NCBI GenBank assembly: GCA_963575745.1 | Contig: CAUYUJ010000859.1 | Location: 7,501 to 71,500 of the forward strand | DNA length: 64,000 nucleotides | DNA from: Prorocentrum cordatum | Taxonomy: Eukaryota; Sar; Dinophyceae; Prorocentrales; Prorocentraceae | Reading direction: 5' to 3' | Shown here: in pieces, positions 11,318 through 21,440 of the stretch | How the letters are laid out: each line of letters opens with the position of its first letter | Position numbering within the stretch: the first letter of the stretch is position 1 | Program-made: the position numbers and the translations under genes | Notes under the pieces: generated by a model | What the model was told of the DNA's origin: nothing | The model's input: only the letters and a program-made list of their open reading frames with translations | Database searches by the model: none

Positions 11318-11830
11318 TTAACAAAATAGATTGCCGAATTGGTCTCGCATCGAACTCTGGAAAACACTGGCGTTCATAGGAGACGGCGGGCTTTCACCAC
11401 CAAGCTGGGCACAGAGGAGTCGACGAGAGGTGTGAGGCAACACCAGATTCGCAAGGAATTCTTCAAGATTGTTCGGGCCGGCACGATGCCAGACCCGTTT
11501 GGCCAGTTGGTTTCTGGGGGCCTGTAGCATCCCATTCACGCACCGATGGGGTGACTGACACTTCACTTCGTTTCCCCGGCCAGAACATTCGATCTCCCCG
11601 TTTACGATGGTGGCCACAGGTTTTCCTCAACACTTGCACCACAAGCTCCTCCCACACGATGCGGACGTCGTCGAGTGGGACGCCCAAGAGGCGGTTGAGG
11701 GGGTATTTGGTGAGTCACAGCTGTTTCATGTTGCGGCGTTCCGTTTTCGCGAGGTTGTTTGTGAAGCGCATTGTGGTATCTCAGGAGGGGAAAAAACACA
11801 CAGACACAATGAATCGTCGATTCCCCCAAA
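11318..11830 (-). pseudogene. Decayed minus-strand coding fragment
   Basis: On the minus strand two frames carry protein-like wording that does not stay in one frame. One, near 11600-11720, reads with VPLDDVRIVWEELVVQVLRK. The next, to about 11318, has NLEEFLANLVLP in another frame. The switch and an in-frame stop near 11710 point to a broken gene. The family is not recognised. It lies downstream of the fragments at 12019-12520 on the same strand and could be the same broken gene. Confidence 0.35.
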
Positions 11831-12018
11831 AATATGGGAAAATATGGGACGTGAGGGGGAAGACAGAGACCTGGAAAATATAGGAAAATATGGGCAATAT
11901 TCTTCTTTGTGTGTATTTATTTGTGTGTCCTGGGGCCCCTTCAGTATCTGGAGGTGTTTCTGGAGCCTGTGCCTGTGGCGGGCTCTCCCTCATTGTCTTT
12001 GGAAGCCGTTCTTGCTCG

Positions 12019-12520
12019 CTAGCGTTTGAAATCCGATGTATCCGACGGTGGTGGCCCTGTCATGCAGACTACGTTCTGGACACGTCCTTCGCAGTTCTTG
12101 CCCTTGATGAGCTGTTCCAGGTACTCGACGACAGTAGCCTCGGAAATGCCATTGCAGCCGTGCGCCATTAGCTGCAAGTTCTGGTTGCTCGTGATGCTAA
12201 TGCTCGTTGTCTTAATGTGGTCGATCGTTTGCTGTAGTTGCTGTACTTGCTGAGCTGTGGTGCTGGATACTTTGAACTGGTTCGCTGAATCCTCCTTCAA
12301 TTCATCGATCCGGTTCTGAACGTTATTGAATTGTTTCCTGAGATGACTTCTCGTACTTCGCAAATGTGCCGTCCATGGTGTCTCTCACGCGCATAGCCAT
12401 GGCGTCGACGAGAGCCTGATTCCTGACGTCTAATTCACAGGTCCATGTTCTTCACCCAGCCCTTCTCATTCTCTAGCTTCCTTGCGCTCCAGGGTGGAAC
12501 CTGTAGGGAACATCGCCTTC
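12019..12520 (-). pseudogene. Frameshifted coiled-coil protein fragment
   Basis: From 12363 down to 12019 the minus strand encodes a hydrophilic, Gln-rich, coiled-coil-like segment containing VQQLQQTIDHIKTT and ending PSDTSDFKR. Just upstream, the sequence continues in a different frame as QALVDAMAMRVRDTMDGTF followed by a stop. Further upstream again, near 12480, another frame reads KLENEKGWVKNMDL. The three pieces make sense as one protein only with two frameshifts, so I call a pseudogene. An ORF1/Gag-like protein of a retroelement is one possibility, but no diagnostic motif is present. Confidence 0.45.
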
Positions 12521-12656
12521 CGGATGCCGTCCACGGGGGTATGGAGCGTGAGGGGTGAGTTTCGAGAGTCCTGGAGTGAGACAGTAAGCGTTCATGGATT
12601 TTGGATGGTTTGATCCTTGATGGCTTGAGCCTTGAGCTGAAATGGCTTGAGCAACA

Positions 12657-13080
12657 ATGGCTAGGAGGAGGCGGAGGCGGAGGGGGAGGCGGAGGAGGAG
12701 GATGAGAAGGAGGAAGATCAGGAAGAGGAGGAGGAGGAGGAGGAGGAGGAGGAGGAGGAGGAGGAGGAGGAGGAGGAGGAGGAGGACGCGAAGGGGAGGG
12801 GAGCTGGATGGGGGAGCAGGGCTGGATGGGGCAGTGGGGTGCGAGATTGGCGTAGGGTGAGGTGGGGTGATAGGGGGAGGGGAGGTGGGGAGGGCGAGGA
12901 AGGGGGGCAGGGGCAGCAGCAGGGATCGCGGGGCGGCTGGTGGGGAGCAGCGGCAGGAACAGGAGGGGGGGCCGAGGAGGAGGAGCAGGGTGGGAGGCGA
13001 GGAGGGGGACGAGGAGGGGGACGAGGAGGGACGAGGAGGGACGAGGAGGGGGACGAGGGGGACGAGGAGGGGTGGGGGGC
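12657..13080. repeat. GGA/GGG-rich purine tract
   Basis: Purine-rich plus strand with (GGA)n at 12730-12785 and GGGGACGAGGA-type repeats near 13005-13065. All open frames here are compositional. Confidence 0.85.
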
Positions 13081-13089
13081 GAGGAGGCG

Positions 13090-13224
13090 TGGTATGGTAT
13101 TGGTTTGCGCCAAATGCGGGGTCCAGCCCAAACTATCCGAGCTCGGCGTCCGGCTCGCACTCTCCAGCGCTGTCGTTATCGCCTCGCCTCGCTCCAAGGA
13201 CTGGCGACCGAGGTCGCGGACTTG
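13090..13224 (-). CDS. Possible minus-strand exon, unknown protein
   Basis: Read on the minus strand, a pyrimidine run ending CCCCAG at about 13225 is followed by a frame with ordinary codon use, including QSLERGEAITTALESASRTP. It ends in C-rich sequence. The strand agrees with the broken fragments at 11.3-12.5 kb, so it may be an upstream exon of the same gene. The plus strand is also open here, so the strand choice is uncertain. Confidence 0.3.
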
Positions 13225-13371
13225 CTGGGGAGGGGGGGGGCGAGGAGGAGGATCAGGAGGATGGGGAGGAGGAGAGGGGGCGGGGAAAGGGGGGAGCAAT
13301 GGGGAGGGAGGCAGGGGGGGAGGAGGGGTGGGAGGCAAGGGGGGAGGGGGGAGGGGAAGGGGGCGGGAGCG

Positions 13372-13470
13372 GGAGCCGGTGGAGGACGTCAAGGAGCAGA
13401 TCAGGCGCTGCGAGGACGTCGCGAGGTTCCTGCAGGAGCAGCGGGACTTCTGGATGGAGCAGGCGCTGGG
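13372..13470 (+). CDS. Possible plus-strand exon, helical protein segment
   Basis: Inside G-rich low-complexity DNA, about 33 codons read PVEDVKEQIRRCEDVARFLQ and continue with a charged amphipathic pattern to MEQAL. A GTGGGGG donor-like sequence follows immediately. Composition and codon use differ sharply from the flanks. Its parent gene was not identified; it could belong to the gene that resumes at 18.6 kb, with the retrotransposon inserted between. Confidence 0.35.
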
Positions 13471-13499
13471 TGGGGGTGGGGGGGGCTCTCGGCCAGGGC

Positions 13500-14115
13500 G
13501 AGGAGCAGGCCCCCAGCACGATGCAGCCCCAGGCTCCTCCCTCCTCCTGGGCGCTGGGCGCTGTCGGCAGGAGCATCCTCCAAGGATGCTGCCCCGCCCC
13601 CGCCCCCCACCCAGGGGGCTGCTGCCCCAGTGGGGGAGAGTCGGCCGTGCCCCTCGCGGGGGTGATCTCGGGCAGCTCGGGGAGGAGCGCCGGCCCCGCT
13701 AGGATGCGGCCCCCGGCTCCTCCCTCCTCCTGGGCGCTGAGGGGGCGCTGTCGGCAGGAGTGCAGTCGGCCCCGGTTCGCAGGTCGGCCCCGCCAGATCA
13801 CGGGTGCCCATCGTGTCCTGTGCCTCGCGGCCCATGCCTTCTCTCGCATTACTGCGGCCGTGTGGCCCTCGGGCGCCGATTCGTGGGTCGGCCCCGCCAG
13901 ATCACGGGTGCCCATCGTGTCCTGTGCCTCGCGGCCCATGCGTTCGTGCATTCCTGCGGCGGTGTGGCCATCGGAAGGGCCTCGTCCTCTTGCGCGTCTT
14001 CTCCACTCCAGCCCGACGGTATTCTCCGTGGGCGCTGCCGCGCCCCCGCCACCGCCCCCCCCAGGGGCCGTGGCCCCGGGGGGGGAGAGTCGGTCGTGCC
14101 CCTGTGTAACAGGAG
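13500..14115. repeat. Interleaved duplicated segments (60-110 bp)
   Basis: Three word groups recur. GGCTCCTCCCTCCTCCTGGG occurs at about 13531 and 13715. CCGCCAGATCACGGGTGCCC occurs at about 13792 and 13895. GGGGGAGAGTCGG(C/T)CGTGCCCC occurs at about 13632 and 14085. Long Pro/Arg frames on both strands follow from composition. If the primer-binding site at 14229 is real, the right part of this block could belong to a 5' LTR, but no second LTR copy was found. Confidence 0.55.
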
Positions 14116-14182
14116 AGCAGATTTCACGACATAGGTTTGCATTTAGTTTATGAGTCCAGAGCGTCTCTCGTAACTTGACGCT

Positions 14183-17100
14183 TTGGCACAAGGGAAAAGC
14201 ATCTGCATGCGCTTGCTGCTGCCACAGTTGGTAGCGGAGCCTGGTCCAGCCGGAGAGCCATGGGCGGTGACGACCGACCGTGAAGGTCGAGGTCGGTCAC
14301 CAATCGCGCGCCTCCGGCAGGCCGGGCTCGCGCCGACGGGCGGCGCGGACTGCGGGATGTCCGCAGAGGAGTTCACGGCGGCGGTGATCCCAGCCATCGG
14401 CGAAGAGGGCGTGCGGGGCACGCCGGGAGCTGAAGCTGGAGCGGTCACCCTTTCTACGGATCAGTTGAAGCAGATGGTGGCAGGAGTCGTGCGTGAGACC
14501 ATGGCCGAGGCCGCAGCCAGCAGCAGCAGCGGCGGCGGCGGCATCGACTCCAAGACCACCAAGGACGAGCCCAAACCAGTAGACCCCTGGCAGGCAGCAG
14601 CTGAAGCGGCCAGGACCGCGGACGCCAAGCCAGGGGCCGACTGGAGTACGGACAAATGGAGTGAGTGGCGCCAGGACACATGGGACAAGAAGGACCAGTC
14701 GTGGAAGAAGATCGACGACTGGGGATGGAGCGACTGGCGCCGCAGTGGTGGTGGTGGTTGGTCTGAGCACACGAAAGGCGACTACTCAGATCCCCCAGCC
14801 TGGCCAGGCTGGACACACTACAGGCAGTGGCGTAAGGCAATCAGCAGATGGAAAAAGAATACCGACGTGCCGGTGAAGTGTAGGTCGGAAAAGTTTCTAC
14901 GGTTGTTCGGCTATCCTATGCAGGTGCAGTTTGACGATCTTCTCGAGTCAACGTTGTCTGGTAACGGCTGGCTCGAGGCAGTGTTGAAGCGCATGGATCT
15001 CATGATCGGAGAGCGCGAAGGAGACGATCTTAGACGTGCAGGCCGTCACGCGTTGTTCGAGGCCACTCGTGAACACAAAGAGAGCCTGACTCAGTACGTG
15101 GCCCGACGTGAGCGTCAGTTTCTGGAAGCAGAGGCGCATGATCTGGTGCTACCTGCTCGAGTTAAAGGGTTTCTTCTAGAAGAAGGCGCGGGTCTGTCGG
15201 CCCAGGGACTCCAGAACCTCAAGACCATGACTCACGGCAAGGTGGAGTTCGACAGCGTGAGCTGGGCCCTGCGTCAGATGGACGCGTCGGGCTCTGAGCG
15301 GCTGCTACCCGGCAGCAGTAGAGGAGCGATGGCGGCCGCCGACGACAAAGGTCTCGGCGACCAACTAGGCAGCTCCCCCCCCCCTCCTCATCCCTCGTAC
15401 CCGGTGGGTCGTGACGGTGGTGTCTCGGACAGCGAGCTCTATCCAGACGATGACCAGGACGGAGATTTCGACGACGACGAAGAGGGGGGCGAGGGAGACG
15501 AGGAGGCTATCCTCGCCGAGCTGGAGGACCTGGATCTGGACGAGTCCCAGGTCGAGGAGGCCCTCGCCATGCTAGAGGTGAGCCGGTCCAGCAAGAGGAC
15601 GTGGAAGCAAAACAAAGATATCAAGAGAGCAGCCAGGAAGGATCGCGAGTGCTACGGCACCCGTCCGAGACAGCTCGGACGCGACAGACCTCCCCCACCT
15701 CATGCCAGACATCCTGCCACTCGGGGCGAGGGTTGCGGCAAAGCCGGCGGCCGTGGAGGGCGACGGTCCAAGCTGGCACCGCAGCAGCTGATGAAGATAA
15801 CGAGGTGTGGCATCTGCGAGGAGAAGGGCCACTGGCACAAGGAGTGCCCGAACAAGGACGACCCGAAGTTTGCCAGGAATCGCACCACGAACGCCTACGT
15901 GTTCACGCGGCGCGCGCTGCCCATCACGATGGACATGCTGGCGGACTGGAGGAAGGCCGTCGTTGAGATGAAAAAGAGCGAGATCTACCTGGTGGCGCGC
16001 GAGACTCAGGCTCTCGTCGATCCTGGTGCAGGCAACGACCTGGTGGGACTGGCATCGCTCAATCGAGAACCCAGAGCTCTCGCAGCAGTAGGCCTTAAGT
16101 CTGAGATTCTCCCCCGCCAGTTTCAGAGGCCTCGTGCAGCTCATGGCGTAGGAGGACCCGCCAAGGTGGTCACATCCATCTTGTTTCCGCTGTGTCTCGG
16201 CCGATCTCTAGGCGTGATCGAGACGACGGTTCTGTTCGACGAGGTTTCGCACATCTTGTCAGTTAATCTTCTCGAGTTTCTCGGCTGTGTCATCGACCTG
16301 CCGCGCAATCGCATGGCCTCGGAGTTTCTGGGCTTGCAGGTCGACGCGTTTCGGCCCAGGTCGGGACACCGCATGGTCGAGATTATAGAAGCCCTCGACA
16401 TGCCTCTCGAGATTCCCGAGCCTGCCTTGCGCAAGTATCCTTTTTTGACGGCCGAGTCTTTCGTGATGGGCGAAGGCTCGCCTCCGGAGATGCTGGAATC
16501 CGGAGATCCTCGCGGGTGCATCATCTCCCCAGTGATCATCGTCTTCTTAGGACTACTAGGCCTCTCGGGACTCCAAGAAGGACTCATCAGGGCGTTCCTC
16601 AGGGTCATGATCATCATGGGCGTGCTTGGGAAGCTAGGTACGTACGCTCACGCGGGGATCAAAGAGTCACGGGCTCAGCACTCGCCTGATAAGTCAGTTC
16701 GGGCCTTAATATCCGGGGGGAAAGCTAAGGATACGATCCAGAACGACAACGACACTAAGAAGGTCTCGGAGCTTTCGAGCTGTCGCCAGGGCCCGCGTTC
16801 AGAGATTCCGAGCCGTCCTCATTCCGTGGCCTATTTCGGCTCGAGCCAGGCTATGCGACTCAGAGATATCTCGTCAGCCAGCGACGAGACCGACCTCCAC
16901 GATTCACCTATCCATACGAGCGATGATGGCCCGCCTTCTCGTGCTGGCAGTCGCGATCCGCCTAGCGGCGGCAGGCAAGAAGAACTCAGAGGGCAAGCGG
17001 GCAGCGCCGGAGGCGACGGAGCAGTTCCTCGCTCGGCGCGAGGCGGCACTCACCAGCGTCGCGGACGACAGCAGCTCCATCAGCTCGGCAGAGCCGGGCG

Positions 17101-17392
17101 CATCGAGCGGTCAGCAGGAGGCCACGACAGCAGCTGTCGCAGCCGGGCTCGGTCAAGCCCTACCGCCCCAGCCACAGCACGATCCAGAGCCTCTCGGCCC
17201 TCCTCCGGCAGTCGGGCCGATGGGCGCACTAACTCACGAAGCGGCAGCGTCGCAGCCGAAGCCTGGGCCTGTCCTGTGGAACGCCGCTGCAGCAGCAGTC
17301 CAGTGGCCTCCGGCACCACCGAGCCATCCAGGATGGCTCGGTGGTGCCGGAGGATGATCCTCCTCCAGAACCCAGACATGTTGCGGTCCTGA
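14183..17392 (+). CDS. LTR retrotransposon Gag-protease polyprotein (no RT/IN)
   Basis: Open frame of 1,069 codons. The first ATG is at 14183, but the ATG at 14357 (residue 59, MSAEEFTAAV) is the likelier start because the primer-binding-site-like sequence lies between them. Residues about 210-370 form a helical Gag core with Trp/Arg-rich wording like Ty1-copia Gag. An acidic linker follows at about 410-470. A CCHC zinc knuckle, CGICEEKGHWHKEC (C-x2-C-x4-H-x4-C), is at residues 542-555. A retropepsin-like domain follows, with ALVDPGAGNDLVG (Asp613); the usual Thr/Ser after the Asp is Pro. A flap-like AHGVGG and a hydrophobic NLLEFLGCVIDL follow. No integrase or reverse transcriptase motif is visible before the stop. 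From about 16923 another frame (to 17357) also looks protein-like, so the 3' end may carry a frameshift. It is probably a truncated or decayed copy; the family is confident at Gag-PR level only. Confidence 0.75.
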   Translation: MAQGKSICMRLLLPQLVAEPGPAGEPWAVTTDREGRGRSPIARLRQAGLAPTGGADCGMSAEEFTAAVIPAIGEEGVRGTPGAEAGAVTLSTDQLKQMVAGVVRETMAEAAASSSSGGGGIDSKTTKDEPKPVDPWQAAAEAARTADAKPGADWSTDKWSEWRQDTWDKKDQSWKKIDDWGWSDWRRSGGGGWSEHTKGDYSDPPAWPGWTHYRQWRKAISRWKKNTDVPVKCRSEKFLRLFGYPMQVQFDDLLESTLSGNGWLEAVLKRMDLMIGEREGDDLRRAGRHALFEATREHKESLTQYVARRERQFLEAEAHDLVLPARVKGFLLEEGAGLSAQGLQNLKTMTHGKVEFDSVSWALRQMDASGSERLLPGSSRGAMAAADDKGLGDQLGSSPPPPHPSYPVGRDGGVSDSELYPDDDQDGDFDDDEEGGEGDEEAILAELEDLDLDESQVEEALAMLEVSRSSKRTWKQNKDIKRAARKDRECYGTRPRQLGRDRPPPPHARHPATRGEGCGKAGGRGGRRSKLAPQQLMKITRCGICEEKGHWHKECPNKDDPKFARNRTTNAYVFTRRALPITMDMLADWRKAVVEMKKSEIYLVARETQALVDPGAGNDLVGLASLNREPRALAAVGLKSEILPRQFQRPRAAHGVGGPAKVVTSILFPLCLGRSLGVIETTVLFDEVSHILSVNLLEFLGCVIDLPRNRMASEFLGLQVDAFRPRSGHRMVEIIEALDMPLEIPEPALRKYPFLTAESFVMGEGSPPEMLESGDPRGCIISPVIIVFLGLLGLSGLQEGLIRAFLRVMIIMGVLGKLGTYAHAGIKESRAQHSPDKSVRALISGGKAKDTIQNDNDTKKVSELSSCRQGPRSEIPSRPHSVAYFGSSQAMRLRDISSASDETDLHDSPIHTSDDGPPSRAGSRDPPSGGRQEELRGQAGSAGGDGAVPRSARGGTHQRRGRQQLHQLGRAGRIERSAGGHDSSCRSRARSSPTAPATARSRASRPSSGSRADGRTNSRSGSVAAEAWACPVERRCSSSPVASGTTEPSRMARWCRRMILLQNPDMLRS
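14229..14240 (+). promoter_or_regulatory. Primer-binding-site-like sequence (initiator tRNA-Met type)
   Basis: TGGTAGCGGAGC is two bases from TGGTAGCAGAGG, the complement of a typical eukaryotic initiator tRNA-Met 3' end including CCA. It follows ...CCACAGT, so a 5' LTR would end in CA at about 14226. It lies about 130 bp before the ATG at 14357, the usual spacing for an LTR element leader. This is inference from sequence similarity; the matching 3' LTR was not found. Confidence 0.4.
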
Positions 17393-17559
17393 TTTTTTCA
17401 GGACGCCTGTTTAGTACTGATTTTGTTTGATTGTTCTGATTATGTTGAATATTCTCGCCAGCCCTGATTTTCTTTGTTTACGGGGTCGCGCTTTACTCGC
17501 CTGGTGTATATATATATATATACACACACACATATATACATATATATACACACATATGC

Positions 17560-17592
<33 letters not shown>
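17374..17592. mobile_element. Half of a TIR element (CCAGACATG...CGGTCCTGA) next to (TA)n
   Basis: It begins CCAGACATGTTGCGGTCCTGA and contains the palindrome GTCCTGATTTTTTCAGGAC, then further CTGATTTT-type words, then a (TA)n/(CA)n run at 17507-17592. The same terminus occurs in inverse orientation at 36425-36473, also with (TA)n on its inner side. No second terminus was found here. Confidence 0.5.
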
Positions 17593-17674
17593 GCTAGCGC
17601 AGTGGACTTGGACGATACCAAGATTTGCAGCACAAAAAACGGGAAGACGGATGCGGCGGGATGGACGGAAGGTG

Positions 17675-17678
17675 GGAA

Positions 17679-17710
<32 letters not shown>

Positions 17711-18240
17711 GAGGAGGAGGAGGAGGAGGAAGAGGAGGCGGCGCCGTGCGAGCCGCGCGTGCCGCGCGAGCCGCGCGAGCCGCGCGGGCCCAGGGCCGCG
17801 CCGCGCGGGCCGCGCGAGGGCGAGAGGCGGGGGGCCCAGGGGCGGGGGCCTAGATCCTCTCCCCTCACCCGCCTTCCCCCTCCCCTCCCCTCCCTCACCT
17901 CTTCCCCTTCCCCCTCCTCTTCCCCCTCTCCTCTCCCCCCCCGTCTCCTCTTTTCTGGCCTGGGTGAGAAGGAAGATCTCGAGGGAAGGAGGAAGGGGAG
18001 GGAGGAAGGGCGAGGAAGGAGGAGGGAGGAACGGGGTGAGGAGGCCAGGAAACCCAATGACCCCCCCCCCCTCCTCCGGGCCCTCCGCCGCGCGCGGGCG
18101 GGGCGCCCCGCGACCCCTCGAGGGGAAGGCGCGAGGGAGGCGGAGGAGGAGGAGAAGGAGGAGGAGGGATCAGAGAGGAGGGAGGGAGGAGGAGACGAGC
18201 TGCTAGCACCTCGTGGCGCAGGGTCCCGCTCGACTATGGT
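17675..18240. repeat. GGA tract, GCC/GCG repeats and pyrimidine tract
   Basis: (GGA)n at 17687-17735, then GCCGCGCGAGCC-type 10-12 bp repeats at 17740-17825, then CCCTCC-rich sequence to 17945, then purine-rich sequence. Long frames are compositional. No exon was recognised. Confidence 0.75.
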
Positions 18241-18626
18241 TCGGGCGTGCCTGTGGAGGCACCTTTTTTTTTGTTTTTGTTTTTTTCGGGCGCGAGCGCC
18301 CCCCCAACCCCTCCCCGACCGCCCCGTAGGCGGCGTGGTGGCACCACTTCCGCGGCACCGCGGATTACAGCTCCCGCGGCCACGTGATAGTGGCGGGCGA
18401 AGAAAAGAATGAGGAGGGGAGGACGAGGATCTCGAGGAACGAGGGAACGAAGAGGGAACGAGGAGGTAAGGGAACGAGGGAACGGGGAGGAGGACGAGAA
18501 GGAGGACGAGGAGGAGGAGGGCATGTGCCGCCTTCGGGCGCAGACTCGGCCGCCTGCTACGCTGGGGCCTGCGAGGCGGGCGAGGAGGAGGAGGAAGAGG
18601 AGGAGGAGGAGCGCGCGTTAGGCCTC
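18241..18626. other. Upstream region of the 18.6-kb gene
   Basis: T-run at about 18265-18290, GC-rich stretch, then GGA/GAGGA purine tract up to the ATG at 18627. No promoter element can be named; dinoflagellate promoters generally lack a TATA box. Confidence 0.4.
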
Positions 18627-21408
18627 ATGGCGGCGGTCCGCGGCCGTGCACCGTCGTGCCGCCACGCCAAGAAAGCGACGGTCGACGGGGACATCATTGG
18701 CGCCGTGCTGAAGGAGACGATCCCGCCAGACGCAGGCCCGCTTGAAGGCGCCAGGGAAGGAGAGAGGATGGTGGGTGACGTGATGATGAAGGCGGATGTG
18801 ATGATGATGATGATGATGCTGATGTTGATGCTGATGATGATGATGATGATGATGCTAATGCTGATTCCACTTTATGTTTACCCCTCTGCTCTCTATTCGC
18901 CAGCGCTTGGAGTCAAAACTGCGCACAGCTCTCGTCGCGCTGTGGGGGGAAAATGATGATTCTGATGATGATGATGGTGATGATGATGGTGATGATCGTG
19001 ACGATGACGACAACGAAGACAATGGAGAAGGTAGTGTTGACAATGATGATGGCAATGATGACGATCGTGATGATGATGGCAATTGTAATGATGAAGATGA
19101 CGATTGATGCCGATAGTGAGGATGACGACGACGATCACGATGATGGCAATCACACTGACAACGACGATGATGAAGAAGATGATGGTGATGATGATGATGA
19201 TGGCGATCGAGCGTCACGGGTGCCCTTAAAGCCTTGCCTGTTCGGCCCATCCTTAGCCTTTTTCTTTTGCCAGCCCCCCTCTGGAAAACATGGGCGTCAA
19301 AGGGGATTGCATCCCAGACATCAGCATCATCATCATCATCATCATCAGCATCATCATCATCATCCCTCCCCTGGCGGAGGCTACAGCACGGTGCCTGACT
19401 TCAAGTATACCCCGCCGAGCTTCGACTCTCGACCGTGTATCGCTGAGTACACGGCCAACGCCCCAGTGGGAAGTGCGGAGGAGGGGAAGGAGATCTTCGA
19501 TGGGGAGGGGAAGGCTGGGAGGAGGGATTGGGAAATCTCGGAGAAGAGGAGGGGGAAGGAGAGAAGAGGAGACAGGGGGAGAACGAGGGGAAGAGAGGGT
19601 GGAGAAGGGGAGGATGAGAAGGAGGAAGGGGGAACACGGGCGGGTATGTACGTTATAACAACTATGTTTGGCACGGTCCGCGCCCCTCAGGAGGGGAGGG
19701 AGGACGAGAGGGAGGGAGGCGGGAGGGAGGAGAGCACGGAGGATCCCCCCAAGTCCGCTCAGGTCTTCGAGGACTGCATGAAGGCCCTCGACGACATCGG
19801 CGGCGGCGCGAGGTTCTCACAGAAGACGATGGAGGCAACGCAGCGTCGACTGGAGGGGATGATGGTCATGATGATGATGATGATGATGATGATGACGACG
19901 ACGATGATGATGATGATGATGATGATGACGATGAGGATGATGAGGATGACGATGACGACGACAATGACGACGACGATGATCGTGATGGCAACGATGGCGA
20001 TGGCTACGATACGAATGACGATGACGATATCGATAGTATGATAATGCTGTGATGCTGACGATAAGGAGTACGACAACGGCGAAGGATGATGATGATGATG
20101 ATGATGTTAATGATGATGATGACGACGATGACGATGACGATGACGGCGGTGATGATGCTGATGATGATGATGATGTTGATGATGACGATGATGTCGCTAC
20201 CAGCACATCATCACCATCATCATCATCATCATCATGACCATGATCATGATCATCATCATCAACATCACCACCATCATCATAATATGATGAGATTACGACG
20301 GCGATGGTGACGACGACGACAATGACCATCGACCGCCCTGGGCAGCGGGAGTTCAGGTCATAGGAGGGCTGCGTGTGGCAGGCTGGGGGAAGGGTGATGG
20401 TGTTGCTAGGCCCGAGTGCATGTTGGGCGTTATTGCAGGCTGGGGGGAGGGACGGAAGGTCTTGACCACTCCTTTTCGCTCCTCTCCCCCGCGCGGCAGG
20501 CGGGATGGATCGCGGCCTTCAGCAAGCAGTTGCACCGCGAGCACAGAAGCATGTACGGCCGCAAGATGGCGCCCGCCAAGATGGAAGCGATACGGCTCTT
20601 CTTTGTTTGATCGCGCAGTGAGGAGGGCGGAGGGAGGAGGTAAGGAGGAGGGATGAGGGAGGGAGGGAGGAGGGAGGGAGGATGGAGGGCGGAGGGAGGG
20701 AGGAGGCAGGGAGGAGGCAGGGAGGAGGAGAGGATGGAGGAGGGAAAAGGGCCATTTCGAGGGGGCTTGGGGCCCCCTTCCCACCTTAGGTGGTGTAAAC
20801 ACATATGGAGGGAGGAGGGGGGAGGGAAGGAGGAAGGAGGACGGTCGGTCGGGCTCGGTAGCAACCTTCTTGAGCTCGGGTCGCTGGCGATCGCGTAAAC
20901 TACCCCAGGCCCCGCAAGTTTCCCACAATTGCCTTTCTACACGGCTATGTAGTCATTGATTGATTGATTGATTGCTTTTTTGATTGTCTATTTTATCGCC
21001 ATGTATATAAAACGCTAGCCCAGGTTTCTGCAGAGCAGGAAGATACGCATGATGTTCGCCCACTACAAGCGGCACGGGACCGACAGTGCCGTCGAGGCTG
21101 CCTGGGGAGAGGGATCCGAGGAGCGAAGAGGCATTTGCTGTGTTGCATTGAGTTGCACTTGCTGCGTTGCATCTGCTGTGGTCCTGGGTTCCTGGGTATT
21201 TTCTGTGTTGCGGTTTCAGGATGAGGTCGGCGAGATTTCTGCAGCGGATCTGATGGGCATCATCCGCTCGCAAACTGACGCGGGGTACGCGACGCCGTCC
21301 CTTTTGGTAAAGGAGTTGTAACAGGAGATGGAGGAGCATGATCGACGGGGGCAAAGGGGGGAGAAGGAGGAGGGGGAGGATCGGGAGGGGAATGAAGTGA
21401 TGATGGTG

Positions 21409-21440
<32 letters not shown>

